64,000 nucleotides of DNA from Planctellipticum variicoloris (GTDB lineage: Bacteria; Planctomycetota; Planctomycetia; Planctomycetales; Planctomycetaceae): NCBI RefSeq assembly GCF_030622045.1, contig NZ_CP130886.1, positions 2,989,557 through 3,053,556 of the forward strand, given 5' to 3'. The translations under genes and the position numbers were made by a program. Under the pieces are notes generated by a model that made no database searches, was not told where the DNA came from, and saw nothing but the letters and a program-made list of their open reading frames with translations. This document shows positions 1 to 10,028 of the stretch, piece after piece (the first letter of the stretch is position 1; each line of letters starts with the position of its first letter).

Positions 1-282
1 CGCGTTGAGAACGAGGCCTTCATCGAACTGGCCCAGCAGGTCAAAGAGATGACGCAGTACGCCAAGGACTACGACGTCACCATCGCCGTCATGGGCTGCC
101 GCGTGAACGGCCCCGGCGAAACCGACGACGCCGACCTGGGTCTCTGGTGCGGCCCGAAGTTCGTCAATCTGAAGAAGGGCCCGGCGGAACTGGGCGCCTT
201 CACCTACGACGAGATCCTGCCCCGTCTGAAGGCCGAACTCGACGTGATCCTCGCCACCAAGCAGCCGACGCCTGTCCGTTGA
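1..282 (+). CDS. ispG: 4-hydroxy-3-methylbut-2-enyl diphosphate synthase, C-terminal part
   Basis: The gene enters the window already open in frame 1; only the last 93 codons are present. IspG (GcpE) is a cytosolic [4Fe-4S] enzyme that converts MEcPP to HMBPP in the MEP isoprenoid pathway. The visible segment carries the hallmark C-terminal motif [10 protein letters not shown], whose cysteine is one of the cluster ligands, followed by the family's glycine-rich tail. The start, the TIM-barrel part and the remaining cluster cysteines lie off the left edge. The gap to the next gene is about 140 bp and holds nothing I recognise. Identification rests on the motif and is strong despite the truncation. 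Confidence 0.93.
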   Translation, partial: RVENEAFIELAQQVKEMTQYAKDYDVTIAVMGCRVNGPGETDDADLGLWCGPKFVNLKKGPAELGAFTYDEILPRLKAELDVILATKQPTPVR

Positions 283-421
283 AGGTCTGCACTCCTTTCT
301 TTCGTGTGCCACGGCCGTCCCGGCCGTGAGACCGCGGACGGAGTTCAGATCCATCGCACAGCCGACTCAGCGGCGGCGCACGACCTATTCGATCGTCGTT
401 CACACATCGAGGCGTCATCTC

Positions 422-2179
422 ATGCGAATCAGCGTGGCCATTGTCATCGCGCTCCTGTCCGGCGCAGTCTGCGCTGCCGAACCTGAGTCCAACGCCGCGC
501 TGCAGAAGCTGTTCGACGACGAGTGGGAGTACGGACTGCGGGAATCCCCCACGTTTGCCTCGCACCTCGGCGACAAGCGCTACAACGACCGCTGGCCCGA
601 TGTCAGCCCGGAGGCCATCGCCCGCCGGCAGGCTCACCAGCGAGAGCTTCTCGAACGTCTCCAGCAGTTTGACCCCGGCCAGCTTTCGCCGAGCGACCGC
701 CTGAATCACCGACTCTTCCGCTGGCAGGCGGAACTGGACGTTGAAGGCCAGCCGTTCGGCTGGCACCTCGTGCCGATCAACCAGCGGGAGGGAATTCAGG
801 ACGAGGGGTCGCTGGGAGATTCGATCTCCTTCGACGCCGTCAAAGACTACGAAGACTGGCTCCTGCGGATCGAGCGTTTTCCGGTCTACATGGACCAGAC
901 GATCGGGCTGCTGCGCGAAGGTCTGAAGCGCGGGATCCTCCAGCCGCAGATCGTCCTGAAACGCGTCCCCCAGCAGATCCGCCGCCAGATTGTCGAGGAT
1001 CCCGAACAGAGCCTGTTCTACAAACCCTTCCGGACGTTTCCGAAGGATCTTGCCGAAGCCGAACGGACCCGGCTGCAGACCGCCGCCCGAACCGCCATCG
1101 CACTGCACATCGTCCCGGCCTACCAGAAATTGCTGACCTTCTTCGAGGACGACTATCTCCCTGGCAGTCTGAAGGACGTCGGCGTCTGGCAGGTGCCGCA
1201 GGGCGGGCCTTTGTACTCGTTCGCCGCCCTGCAGTTTACAACGACCAGCCTCACTCCCGACCAGATTCACGAGATCGGCCTGCAGGAGGTCAGCCGCATC
1301 CGGGCCGGCATGGAGACAATCCGCCAGCAGGTCGGCTTCCAGGGAACATTGCCGGAGTTCTTCGAACACCTCCGCACGGCCCCCGAATTTCGTTTCGAAA
1401 AGCCCCAGGACCTCCTGCAGGCCTATCAGGCATTCTGCAAGCGGGTCGATCCCCTCCTCACTCGCGTCTTCCGCAAGCTCCCGCGAATTCCCTACGGCGT
1501 CGAGGCCATCCCGGAGCACATGGCCCCCGACACCACGACCGCCTACTACCGGCCGCCCGCCGCCGACGGGACGCGTGCGGGGATCTACTTTGTGAATCTT
1601 TACCAGGTCGAAACCCGCCCGAAGTACGAAATCGCCGCCCTGTCGCTCCACGAGGCCGTCCCCGGCCATCACCTGCAGATCGCCCTCGCCACCGAAATGG
1701 AGCACGTCCCAACCTTCCGCCGCTTTACCGGTTTCACCGCCTACGTCGAGGGCTGGGCGCTCTATTCCGAAAGCCTCGGCGACGAGCTCGGCGTTTACGA
1801 CGATCCCTACTCCAAGTTCGGCCAGCTCACCTACGAGATGTGGAGGGCCGTCCGGCTGGTCGTCGACACCGGCATCCACCACAAGCACTGGTCGCGCGAC
1901 CGCGCAATCACGTTTTTCCGGGATAACGCTGCGAAGTCCGAACAGGACATCGTCAACGAGATCGACCGTTACATCTCCTGGCCCGGGCAAGCGCTGGCCT
2001 ACAAGATCGGCGAACTGAAGATCCGGGAACTGCGCCGCAAGTGCCAGGCCGAACTGGGGGACCGCTTCGACCTGCGCGAATTCCACGACGTCGTGCTCCG
2101 CAACGGCGCCGTCCCGCTGAGCGTTCTGGAGGAACTGGTCGATGAGTGGCTGGCGGAACAGAAACCCGAACGGCAGTAG
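422..2179 (+). CDS. DUF885 family secreted peptidase-like protein
   Basis: A 585-residue protein of the DUF885 family, whose members are predicted zinc-dependent peptidases. The frame is open from 326, but the ATG at 422 is preferred because it begins a classical Sec signal peptide (MRISVAIVIALLSGAVCA, cut near AEP). The family's active-site-like motif HEAVPGHH lies at residues 410-417, followed by a conserved region containing EGWALYSE. Length fits the family (about 550-620). The protein is probably periplasmic. It converges on the minus-strand DUF4349 gene with only 25 bp between stop codons. The substrate is unknown. Confidence 0.88.
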   Translation: MRISVAIVIALLSGAVCAAEPESNAALQKLFDDEWEYGLRESPTFASHLGDKRYNDRWPDVSPEAIARRQAHQRELLERLQQFDPGQLSPSDRLNHRLFRWQAELDVEGQPFGWHLVPINQREGIQDEGSLGDSISFDAVKDYEDWLLRIERFPVYMDQTIGLLREGLKRGILQPQIVLKRVPQQIRRQIVEDPEQSLFYKPFRTFPKDLAEAERTRLQTAARTAIALHIVPAYQKLLTFFEDDYLPGSLKDVGVWQVPQGGPLYSFAALQFTTTSLTPDQIHEIGLQEVSRIRAGMETIRQQVGFQGTLPEFFEHLRTAPEFRFEKPQDLLQAYQAFCKRVDPLLTRVFRKLPRIPYGVEAIPEHMAPDTTTAYYRPPAADGTRAGIYFVNLYQVETRPKYEIAALSLHEAVPGHHLQIALATEMEHVPTFRRFTGFTAYVEGWALYSESLGDELGVYDDPYSKFGQLTYEMWRAVRLVVDTGIHHKHWSRDRAITFFRDNAAKSEQDIVNEIDRYISWPGQALAYKIGELKIRELRRKCQAELGDRFDLREFHDVVLRNGAVPLSVLEELVDEWLAEQKPERQ

Positions 2180-2204
2180 CTCCGCAGTCTGAGACTCGAT
2201 CTCG

Positions 2205-3080
2205 TCAGGCCGGCCCCGTCGCGTTCTCGCGCGGAAAGATCGGCCGGCCGGGACGCTTCGAGCGTGAGTTCCAGTAGACGAACACGCCAATTGGAACAAC
2301 GACGATCAGCCACGGGACGACCGCTGCGGCAGCGACGAGGCACGTCTGTCCGAGCATGATCAGTCCGCGGAGCGAACTGAAGAAACTGGCCGACATCTCC
2401 GCGATCAGTCCGAGCGGCCGCTCGGGGGGCGTGATCCCCAGTTGCGAGATGGTCAACGTCAGAGTGGCGTAGCCGGTCTGCTGGCTCAAGAGGCGTAACC
2501 GCCCTTGAATGCGCTCGATCTCCTCGCGGACCCGCGTCAGCTCCTTCTCGACGGCCAGCACGTCTTCGAGACTGCTCGAAGCAGTCTTCAGCAGTTCCAG
2601 CAGCCGCTCTTCTTCGACCTTCTTGGATCGCTCGCGAGCCTCCAGGTCGACGAACTCCTCGGTGACGTCCTGCACGCGGACTTCCCGTCGCCGAACTTCT
2701 CCTAACGCCGCGCAGGCAGCCATCAGGGCGTCGAATCGATCCGGCGGAACTCTCAACGTCCACGTTCCGCTCCGGTGCGACTCCGCCAGATTCGATTCAT
2801 TCTGAGCGGCAATGTATCCGTTGTGGCTTTGAACCAGAGACGAGATTCCGCTCGCCGCCGCCTGGTAGTCCTTGATCAGCAGTTCGAGCGTCCCGTTGAA
2901 AATGAGCTTCCGGGAATCGACTCGCTGCTCGGCTGCCGCCTGCGCCGCTTGACCGACCGCGAGCGCGCCCATCGGCGGTACCACGGCGGGAACCGGAGGT
3001 CCCGACGGCTGCGACTTTCCACCGCAACCGCCGGCCATCCAGAGACCGAGAATCACCGACGCCGTCAGAAGTGCGCGCAT
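2205..3080 (-). CDS. DUF4349 domain lipoprotein with coiled coil
   Basis: A 291-residue protein. The ATG at 3080 is chosen over the upstream in-frame start at 3191 because it opens a lipoprotein signal (MRALLTASVILGLWMAGGC) ending in a lipobox-like cysteine. The body matches DUF4349: a beta-rich part with paired segments (around LIFNGTLELLIKDY and WTLRVPPDRFDAL), a charged coiled coil (EARERSKKVEEERLLELLKT) and a C-terminal membrane helix (CLVAAAAVVPWLIVVVPIGV). The protein is therefore anchored at both ends of its exported part. The biochemical role of DUF4349 is unknown. It is the last gene of a minus-strand run beginning with the sulfatase. Confidence 0.85.
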   Translation of the reverse strand: MRALLTASVILGLWMAGGCGGKSQPSGPPVPAVVPPMGALAVGQAAQAAAEQRVDSRKLIFNGTLELLIKDYQAAASGISSLVQSHNGYIAAQNESNLAESHRSGTWTLRVPPDRFDALMAACAALGEVRRREVRVQDVTEEFVDLEARERSKKVEEERLLELLKTASSSLEDVLAVEKELTRVREEIERIQGRLRLLSQQTGYATLTLTISQLGITPPERPLGLIAEMSASFFSSLRGLIMLGQTCLVAAAAVVPWLIVVVPIGVFVYWNSRSKRPGRPIFPRENATGPA

Positions 3081-3218
3081 GATGGGGCTCACAGCTCCGG
3101 GAATTGCAGGCCCGAAACGCGACGGAGCTCGCTCGCATCCGCATCGGCCGCTCCGAGACTTGCTGCAGGAATGAGTCCCGGACGCCGCCAATTATTCCCG
3201 TCGATTGGCCCGACAAGA

Positions 3219-4148
3219 CTACTTCGCCGCCGCAAACTCCCCCGCGTCGTACTTCGCCCAGAACTCTGCCGGCGTCAGCCGCGGTCCTTCGGACAGTTCG
3301 ACGTCCAGTTCCCGCAGACTCTCCATCGCCCGAATCTGCTCCAGACCTTCGGTGATCTTTGCAGGCGTGAAGATCAGCCGCTGCAGCCGCAGGTTCTTCA
3401 GCGGCCGCAGATCGGTCACTTCGGTCTCGCCAATGTGCAATCGCTGCAGCGTCGGCATCCGGCCCAGCACGCTGATGTCGCGGACGGGGGTCTTGTGCAG
3501 CGTCAGGCTCACCAGCGGCGTCGTCTCCAGCGGCCCCAGATTCTCCACCTGCGTCTCATTCAGCCAGAGCGTGTCCAGCGGCATTTTCTTCAGCGGCGTC
3601 AGGTCGGTGACCGGCGTCCCCAGCAGGTTCAGATAGGCAATCGGGCAGTCCGCCAGCGGCGTCAGATCGCTGACGGGCGTCTGACTCAGGTAGACCGTCT
3701 GCAGCGGCATCCCCGTCAAGGGCGACAGATCCTTCACCTGCGTCTGCTCCAGATACAGCTCGCGCAGCTCCATCCCTTTCAGCGGCGACAGATCCTCCAC
3801 CGGATTCTCGCGCAGCCCCAGATAGAACAGCGGATAGCCCTGCAGCGCGCTGATGTCCCGCACGTGCGCGTTGACGAACTCCGCCATCACGAACTGATCG
3901 TCCTCGAACCGAAACCCCGTCGACTCCCGCAGATACTCCGGGTTCTTCTCCAGCATCGTCATATGCACCGCGTCGGTGATCCGCAATTCCGGAGTGGGCG
4001 GCGCCGAGCGATACATCTCTTCCAGCGTCGGCGATCCCGGGATGGAGCCTTCCGGTTCGGAGGTCTTCCCGCAGCCAGCCAGCGCGCATCCGCAAACGAC
4101 GGCAAGGAGAAGACAGATCCGGCCGACCAACTCACTGCGATACCACAT
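3219..4148 (-). CDS. leucine-rich-repeat lipoprotein
   Basis: A 309-residue protein. The start at 4148 (MWYRSELVGRICLLLAVVCG) gives a signal peptide with a lipobox cysteine (ALAGC|G); the in-frame start at 4187 only adds a hydrophilic leader. From about residue 105 there are eight or so leucine-rich repeats of roughly 20-22 residues with the pattern DLSPLxxMPLxxLYLxxTxV, so the protein should form an LRR solenoid on the periplasmic side of a membrane. It overlaps the 3' end of the upstream gene by 17 bp, which suggests co-transcription and coupling. LRR proteins usually bind other proteins; nothing here identifies the partner. Confidence 0.85.
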   Translation of the reverse strand: MWYRSELVGRICLLLAVVCGCALAGCGKTSEPEGSIPGSPTLEEMYRSAPPTPELRITDAVHMTMLEKNPEYLRESTGFRFEDDQFVMAEFVNAHVRDISALQGYPLFYLGLRENPVEDLSPLKGMELRELYLEQTQVKDLSPLTGMPLQTVYLSQTPVSDLTPLADCPIAYLNLLGTPVTDLTPLKKMPLDTLWLNETQVENLGPLETTPLVSLTLHKTPVRDISVLGRMPTLQRLHIGETEVTDLRPLKNLRLQRLIFTPAKITEGLEQIRAMESLRELDVELSEGPRLTPAEFWAKYDAGEFAAAK

Positions 4149-7032
4149 GGACCCGCTTCCAGAAGGCGTACTCGTGCTGCCAGTCATTCGACACGGCCTG
4201 AACTTCCAGCAGGATGGTCTGTCCGGCGAACCGCGACAAGTCGACCTGCACCGTCGCCCAGCCGCGCTGGGGAATCGTCAACGATTCATCGATCCGCTGC
4301 TCGTGAATCGTTTCGCCATCGGCGCGCACGACGAGCTGCCAGTCCGCCTTCTCGAAATGCGTCACATGCATGTCGAGCGTCGTCGTGCGATCTGCGGGGA
4401 TCGACAGCACCGTCCGCATCGTGAACGGCTTGTCCGCTTCCAGCGGATGCGTCTGCAGGGCCTCCAGTTGCCCGGCGACTTCCCGCCGGAGCACCAGTCC
4501 GTCGCGGACCGCCGCGGTTCCAAACGCGGGAGCAATCTGCGAAAGGAGCGGGCCGTACTCGACGCGTTGCCCCGCCCGGTCGAGCACCGCCGGGTCCCCC
4601 TCCGGCTTCCGGCCCGGCGTCGATGCAGCGCGCAGCCGGCTCACATCTTCCGACGTGCGGGCCAGGTAGACATGGTCCAGCCAGACGGCTTCTCCATCGA
4701 ACGACCTCAGGGCCAGTCCGGTCATCCGGAATCCGCCGAAATCGGCAAAGACATCCCGTTCGTGGCGCGTCCAGTCGCCCGGCAGCTTCCACTCCAGCCG
4801 CAACGGGGCGCCGGCGGACTGTTTCTCCGCCCCCGCATCCCACGCATACCCATGCCGCAGCCCTCGGTCTTCGCCGTTCCCCCGACCGCCGGCGGGCCGC
4901 CCGCGCAACGGCGGTCGACGACCGCCCGCGTCCAGCATCGATTCCAGCGCGCCGTCTCTGGCCAGTTGCAGCTCAATCCGCGAGCCTCCCTGCGGCTTCC
5001 AAGCGAAGACCAGGTACCGATACTCACCCAGCCGGGGATGCTCCGCGATCTCGAGGTTCAAGTCCGGCAGTTGCGGGGCCTCCGCCGACCCGCCCGGCAG
5101 GCGCAGCGACGTCATGCCGCGAAACGGCTGCTCGGCGGACAATTCCGCCTTCCCGCCCCCTGCGGACAGTTCCGCGGCGAATTCCGGTTCGTCTTCGAAG
5201 ATCCGATGGAGTCCCGGCGGTTCCGCCGTCAACGCAAATCCCCGCCAGTCCACGAAAGAGCGCTCATCCTGCGGCAGCAGAACGACCTCGACCAGCGCCG
5301 TCGTCCCCGCCGCCTGGTCCACGGGAACCAGGATCGGGTCGGGATCGGCGGCCCCGCGCCGCTGCGGCACGTCCAGATCACACCATGTCCGACCGTTGAT
5401 TCGCACCTGAATCGAACTTGGGCTCGTCCGGTCGGGGTAGCGCGAAACCGCCAGCGCCAGCCAACGGTCGCCGGCGGCCACTTTCAGCTTGCGCGAGACC
5501 AGCAGGAAGCGCCCCTCGGGTCGGAGAACCGTGCGAAATCGTCGATCCTGCCCGTCGAACTGATCGTAGACTGTCTCGACCCGCAGCAGCGGCTGCGTCC
5601 CTGCGGGAGGCGACCAGCCCGCCAGGCCGGGGAGACCGTGCAGCGCCCGCCGCAGGCATTCGCGGCGAACGTGGACCGGGTCGAGCGTCACTTCCGGATC
5701 CAGCCAGGCCGAGGAATCCCGGATGTCGAACGGATCGGCGGCCGACGGGCGGCCTTCGTGAGCCATGTCGGTCCGCAATGTTAACCTCCCCGGAGGCTCG
5801 GCTCCCTGGACCAGCGTCAGCAGACCCGTGTCGAAGCATTCGGTCGAACCGGTCACAAACTCGCGTCGGACCAGTTCCTGTTTCTCGCCGACGACCACGT
5901 GAAAGCTGACGCATCCGCCGGCCCCCGCCTCGGACGTCAGCCCATAGCGGGTCTGCACTCCGCGGACTGAGTCGGGGAGGTCAAACAGCAGCTCCGCACC
6001 GCCGTGAAGGCCAATGCCCCAGCCTGCCTGCTGATTCGCTGCGATCAGCGGTTGCCCCTGCACGGTCCGATCGATCTGCTCGCGCCAGCCCGAGCCAAAC
6101 ACCGCCTGCCGCGTCACCTGCTGCGGGACGATCGCCGTCAGCGGGACTTGAAATGGCGAGAAGAACCGCCAGGCCCGGACTGCCCGGAACCGCACCCAGA
6201 GCGGATCGAGGCTCCAGGCCGGCTGAACCAGTTGCAGCCAGCTCTCCGGGCGATTCTTGTCCCCCCAGTGCTGCGCGAAGAAGCGTTCCGTCGACGTCGT
6301 CAGCAGCCCCCCGTCCGCCAGTTGCTGCTGAATGATCCGGCCCGTCTCCGCGGGATTCAGAATGGCAAGCTGATCCAGCCAGGCGTCCCAGTTGTCCTTC
6401 CGCGGCAGATGCAGCTCGGCCAGATCTCCCCAGGAAAGCGTTTTGAGGCCATCGGCCGTCAGCACCGTACATTCGCCCGCTGCCCAGCGAATCGTGCGAA
6501 AGCTGATCTTGCCCCCGTTTCGCAGGAACGCGGTGCCGGGCTGATACGCGGACTGCGTCCGCTGCCAGACGATCCGCGCCACCCAGTCGGCGCCCACCCG
6601 CGCGTCGACCGTCTGCGCGCGGTCCGGCGGCTGAAATTCTCCCACCGTCCGCACCAGGAGGTGGGCCGGCTGCGGGTCATACGCCGAGTTCCCGCCGGTA
6701 CGGTACTCCAGCGTTTCTCCGGCAAGTCGATCGCCATTGATCAGCTCGACCCATGCCTCAGGAAACGGTCCCGGCGGCTGTTCGCGATCGATGATCCAAC
6801 GGACGGGTTGCGCCGCGTCAAAAATCGCATGCCCGGCAATCCGTGGCGTCGCGCCCGGCTCATTCCAGTCCTGCAGCTCCGCCTGGCCCAGTTCGCGACC
6901 ATCCGCAGTTCGCGCCGCATAGCGGTCCGCGGCACCGGCATCATTCGGGGCGAAGATTGCCAGCAGGCAGGCCAGGACGCCCATCGACGGCAGCCGTCGC
7001 CGCGACCATTGACATCGATGTTCCAAAGACAT
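4132..7032 (-). CDS. large secreted protein of unknown function
   Basis: A 966-residue protein that I do not recognise beyond its class. The ATG at 7032 is preferred to 7104 because it is followed closely by a signal peptide (MGVLACLLAIFAPNDAGAA). Near residue 95 it has WVELINGDRLAGE, a segment common in secreted planctomycete proteins with NPCBM- or LamG-like sandwich folds. The rest is rich in Trp, Asp and Gly and alternates predicted strands, consistent with several carbohydrate-binding-like beta domains; no catalytic motif was seen. It lies between a sulfatase and an LRR lipoprotein, so a role at the cell surface in handling sulfated glycans is possible but only inferred from context. Confidence 0.75.
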   Translation of the reverse strand: MSLEHRCQWSRRRLPSMGVLACLLAIFAPNDAGAADRYAARTADGRELGQAELQDWNEPGATPRIAGHAIFDAAQPVRWIIDREQPPGPFPEAWVELINGDRLAGETLEYRTGGNSAYDPQPAHLLVRTVGEFQPPDRAQTVDARVGADWVARIVWQRTQSAYQPGTAFLRNGGKISFRTIRWAAGECTVLTADGLKTLSWGDLAELHLPRKDNWDAWLDQLAILNPAETGRIIQQQLADGGLLTTSTERFFAQHWGDKNRPESWLQLVQPAWSLDPLWVRFRAVRAWRFFSPFQVPLTAIVPQQVTRQAVFGSGWREQIDRTVQGQPLIAANQQAGWGIGLHGGAELLFDLPDSVRGVQTRYGLTSEAGAGGCVSFHVVVGEKQELVRREFVTGSTECFDTGLLTLVQGAEPPGRLTLRTDMAHEGRPSAADPFDIRDSSAWLDPEVTLDPVHVRRECLRRALHGLPGLAGWSPPAGTQPLLRVETVYDQFDGQDRRFRTVLRPEGRFLLVSRKLKVAAGDRWLALAVSRYPDRTSPSSIQVRINGRTWCDLDVPQRRGAADPDPILVPVDQAAGTTALVEVVLLPQDERSFVDWRGFALTAEPPGLHRIFEDEPEFAAELSAGGGKAELSAEQPFRGMTSLRLPGGSAEAPQLPDLNLEIAEHPRLGEYRYLVFAWKPQGGSRIELQLARDGALESMLDAGGRRPPLRGRPAGGRGNGEDRGLRHGYAWDAGAEKQSAGAPLRLEWKLPGDWTRHERDVFADFGGFRMTGLALRSFDGEAVWLDHVYLARTSEDVSRLRAASTPGRKPEGDPAVLDRAGQRVEYGPLLSQIAPAFGTAAVRDGLVLRREVAGQLEALQTHPLEADKPFTMRTVLSIPADRTTTLDMHVTHFEKADWQLVVRADGETIHEQRIDESLTIPQRGWATVQVDLSRFAGQTILLEVQAVSNDWQHEYAFWKRVHVVSQ

Positions 7033-7100
7033 TGCCTCAATGATTGGACGTGTGCCACGGGCGGCTCGCCCGCCTGTGCCTTTCCGCCCGAAGTTCGCGA

Positions 7101-8531
7101 TCACTTCGCACCCGCGGGCGCTTTCGGCGCGTGCGTCCCGGCAGGCCGCAGCCCCGCGCCGCGCGTCTTCGTCAGTGTATCACCCAGGTCCGCCCGAGCG
7201 ACATCCGCCAGGGTCTTCAGCCGATCCACGACTTCCGGATGGTCCCCCTGGACGTCGTGGGCTTCGCCGATGTCTGGGCGCAGATTATAGAGCGCCAGCC
7301 CGGTCTGAGCCTGCTTGTACGGTCCCGGCTGACCGTCCTTTCCGGGCGTGACCAGCGTGCGATAGTTATGCGGGAAATGCAGTTTCCAGTCTCCGCTCCG
7401 AATCGCATGTAACTCCGCCCCCCAGTAAAACAGCAGAGCCTCGTGCGGCGACTTCGCTCCCTCCGTTCCAAACACCAGCGGGCCGATATCCAGCCCGTCG
7501 ATCTTCTTTTCGGGCAGCGGAGCCCCGATCAGCTTTGCCAGCGTCGGCAGCAGATCGATTGTCATGCTCGGTTCCGTGCACTCAGTCCCCGCCGGGATGC
7601 GCCCGGGCCAGCGCATCACCGTCGGCTCCCGCACGCCGCCGTCCCAGGCCGTCCCTTTTCCTTCGCGGAGGGGCAGGGCAGAGCCCGCGTGATTGCCGTA
7701 CGACAACCACGGACCGTTATCCGAGGTAAAGATCACCAGCGTCTGCTCGTCGAGGCTGAGCCGTTTGAGCGTCTCCAGAATCTGCCCGACTGACCAGTCA
7801 ACTTCCGCGATCACGTCGCCGAAGAGTCCCAGCCCCGTCTTCCCGGCGTGCTTGTCGGAGACGAACAGAGGCACGTGCGGCATGGCGTGCGGCACGTAGA
7901 CAAAGAACGGCTCCGCGCGATGGTTCTCGATGAACTTCACCGCCCGTTCGGTGTACCACGTCGTGAGCTGCGTCTGATCCGGGTTCAGCGCGACCGTCGC
8001 GTTCTTTTCGATCAGCGGCAGGTCGGGAAACGTCGCCGTCGGATGCTGCGGCCACATGTCGTTCGAGTACGGCAGCCCGAAATAATCGTCGAACCCGTGC
8101 CGCATCGGCAGGAACTCGGGATGGTGCCCCAGATGCCACTTGCCATAGATCGCCGTGGCATACCCGCGGGATTTGAACACCTCCGCCAGCGTGGTCTCCT
8201 CGGCATTGATCCCGTTGTTACTCGCCGGCCCCAGCGCTCCCTGAATGCCGACGCGGTGCGAATAGCACCCGGTCAGCAGGGCGGCCCGCGACGCCGAGCA
8301 GACCGCCTGCGCCACGTAGAAATCGGTAAACCGCCGCCCCTCGGCCGCCATCCGGTCCAGGTTCGGAGTTCTGACATGCTTGCCGCCGAAGCAGCCCAGA
8401 TCAGCGTAGCCAAGGTCGTCGGCAAAGACGATCACGACTTTGGGCGGTCGGGCATCCGCCGCGAAACAGACGCCAGAAACGGTCAGGCAGGCGACCGCCA
8501 GACAATGTCTCGCAAACGCAGAAAGAGCCAT
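7101..8531 (-). CDS. type I sulfatase (arylsulfatase family)
   Basis: A 476-residue formylglycine-dependent sulfatase that hydrolyses sulfate esters. A signal peptide (residues 1-25) indicates export. The metal-site aspartates are in [11 protein letters not shown] (D38, D39). The activation motif C78-SASR carries the cysteine normally converted to formylglycine; alanine at the third position also occurs in natural sulfatases. Further active-site elements are [15 protein letters not shown] and FTSDNGPW. Length is normal for the family. It heads the minus-strand run down to 2205; the gap to the next gene is 68 bp. Activation needs a maturase; an FGE-sulfatase-domain gene lies at the right edge of the window, but that link is only suggestive. 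Confidence 0.95.
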   Translation of the reverse strand: MALSAFARHCLAVACLTVSGVCFAADARPPKVVIVFADDLGYADLGCFGGKHVRTPNLDRMAAEGRRFTDFYVAQAVCSASRAALLTGCYSHRVGIQGALGPASNNGINAEETTLAEVFKSRGYATAIYGKWHLGHHPEFLPMRHGFDDYFGLPYSNDMWPQHPTATFPDLPLIEKNATVALNPDQTQLTTWYTERAVKFIENHRAEPFFVYVPHAMPHVPLFVSDKHAGKTGLGLFGDVIAEVDWSVGQILETLKRLSLDEQTLVIFTSDNGPWLSYGNHAGSALPLREGKGTAWDGGVREPTVMRWPGRIPAGTECTEPSMTIDLLPTLAKLIGAPLPEKKIDGLDIGPLVFGTEGAKSPHEALLFYWGAELHAIRSGDWKLHFPHNYRTLVTPGKDGQPGPYKQAQTGLALYNLRPDIGEAHDVQGDHPEVVDRLKTLADVARADLGDTLTKTRGAGLRPAGTHAPKAPAGAK

Positions 8532-8693
8532 CGGGGAACATTCCTGCTCGGGGGAGGCAGCATCAAGAAGTGTTCACGATTCTCGCGGTCGGGCAGGGCG
8601 GGGTCAAACGGAATGCGGTCTCGGGAAAGATTCGGCCTTGGGGCGACGGACGCAGGGCATTACGATCGACGTTTCCTTCGGCGGGCCATCTCC

Positions 8694-10028
8694 ATGCCAC
8701 ACGTCGCCTTCGTCCCCCTGATCGGCTTCCGCATCGTCAACCCCCGGTTGCTGGAGCTGGGACTGACGCTGCCGGGACTTGCTGCGCGGGGGAATGCGCT
8801 CTCGGAACTCCCGGCCCTCGGACTCCTGACGCTCGCCGGCCTCCTGCCGGACGACTGGACCGCCAGCTACCATGCAGCCCCGGCCGTCACTGACGCATTG
8901 ATTGCGGAGATCATCGCCACGCAGCCCGCACTGGTCGCCGTCTCGGCCCTCACCGCTTCCGTCCCGGAAGCGTACCGGCTGAGTGACCGGTTGCGGACCG
9001 GCGGCTGCCGCACGGTCCTCGGCGGACTCCACGCAACCGCCTGTCCGGACGAAGCCGGACGGCATTTCGACGCCGTCGTCGTGGGCGATGGCGAGCCGGT
9101 CTGGCCTGCGCTCCTGACCGACGCGGCACGCGACCGGCTCCGGCCACAGTACTACGCTTCCGACTGGAAATTCCCCGAAACCAGCCCGATCCCCCGCTGG
9201 TCGCTGATTCCCGGCGGCCGACTGGCCCGCTATACCCTGCAGACCCAGCGCGGCTGCCCGCTGGCCTGCTCCTTCTGCGCCGCCAGCCGGCTGCTCGGTC
9301 GCTACCGCGAGAAGCCGGTCGCGCAGGTCCGCCGGGAATTGACCGCGATCCGCGAACACACCGGTCCGCACCGGCCGCTGCTGGAACTGGCCGACGACAA
9401 CACGTTCGCCGGGCCGACACCACGGTTCGATCTGCTGGAAACTCTCGCAGACTCCGGGCTGCCGTACTTCACCGAAAACGACTGGCGGCTCGGCGAACGG
9501 CCGGAGCTCCTCGCGCGGCTGGCCCGCTCGGGCTGCCGACAGGTGCTGATCGGCGTCGAATCGCTCGTTTTCCGCTATCCCGGCATGGGAGGCAAGCAAG
9601 CCGAGTTTGACCGCATCTGCCGGGCGATTGACGCCATCCAGCAGGCCGGGGTCAGCGTCAACGCCTGCTTCATCGTTGGAGCCGACGGCGAAACCCGCCA
9701 GTCGCTCGACCGGCTGGCCCAGTTCCTCGAAACCGCCGACTTCGCCGACGTCCAGGTAACGCTGCAGACGCCTTTCCCCGGCACGGCCCTCTATCGGCAA
9801 CTGCAGCGTCAGGGACGCCTCCGGCGGGACCAGGGCTGGTCCGCGTACACGCTGTTCGACGTCACTTATCAACCCGACGCGATGACTGTCCCCGAGCTCG
9901 AAACGGGCTTCCTGGAGGTCCTGCAGCGAGTCTACGCGGACGGCCCCTCCCGCCAGCGACAGAGACTGCGCAACCAGATCTGGCGGATTGCCCGTCCGCG
10001 GAATCCACGCGAAGAAAGCTCCGTATGA
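8694..10028 (+). CDS. B12-binding-domain radical SAM enzyme
   Basis: A 444-residue protein with an N-terminal cobalamin-binding-like Rossmann domain (about residues 1-150, including GGLHATACPDE) and a radical SAM barrel with the cluster motif CPLACSFC (Cys-x3-Cys-x2-Cys) near residue 188. This layout is that of the B12-dependent radical SAM methylases and related enzymes. The ATG at 8694 is chosen because the family starts just before the strand HVAFVPL; the frame is open much further upstream only as the antisense of the sulfatase. Its stop overlaps the next ATG (ATGA at 10025-10028), so the two genes are translationally coupled. The substrate is not deducible. Confidence 0.9.
   Translation: MPHVAFVPLIGFRIVNPRLLELGLTLPGLAARGNALSELPALGLLTLAGLLPDDWTASYHAAPAVTDALIAEIIATQPALVAVSALTASVPEAYRLSDRLRTGGCRTVLGGLHATACPDEAGRHFDAVVVGDGEPVWPALLTDAARDRLRPQYYASDWKFPETSPIPRWSLIPGGRLARYTLQTQRGCPLACSFCAASRLLGRYREKPVAQVRRELTAIREHTGPHRPLLELADDNTFAGPTPRFDLLETLADSGLPYFTENDWRLGERPELLARLARSGCRQVLIGVESLVFRYPGMGGKQAEFDRICRAIDAIQQAGVSVNACFIVGADGETRQSLDRLAQFLETADFADVQVTLQTPFPGTALYRQLQRQGRLRRDQGWSAYTLFDVTYQPDAMTVPELETGFLEVLQRVYADGPSRQRQRLRNQIWRIARPRNPREESSV

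Noticed and set aside
200-2299. 699-codon minus-strand frame opposite the DUF885 gene
   Set aside because: Exact antisense of a gene with a clear signal peptide and family motif; a product of codon bias.
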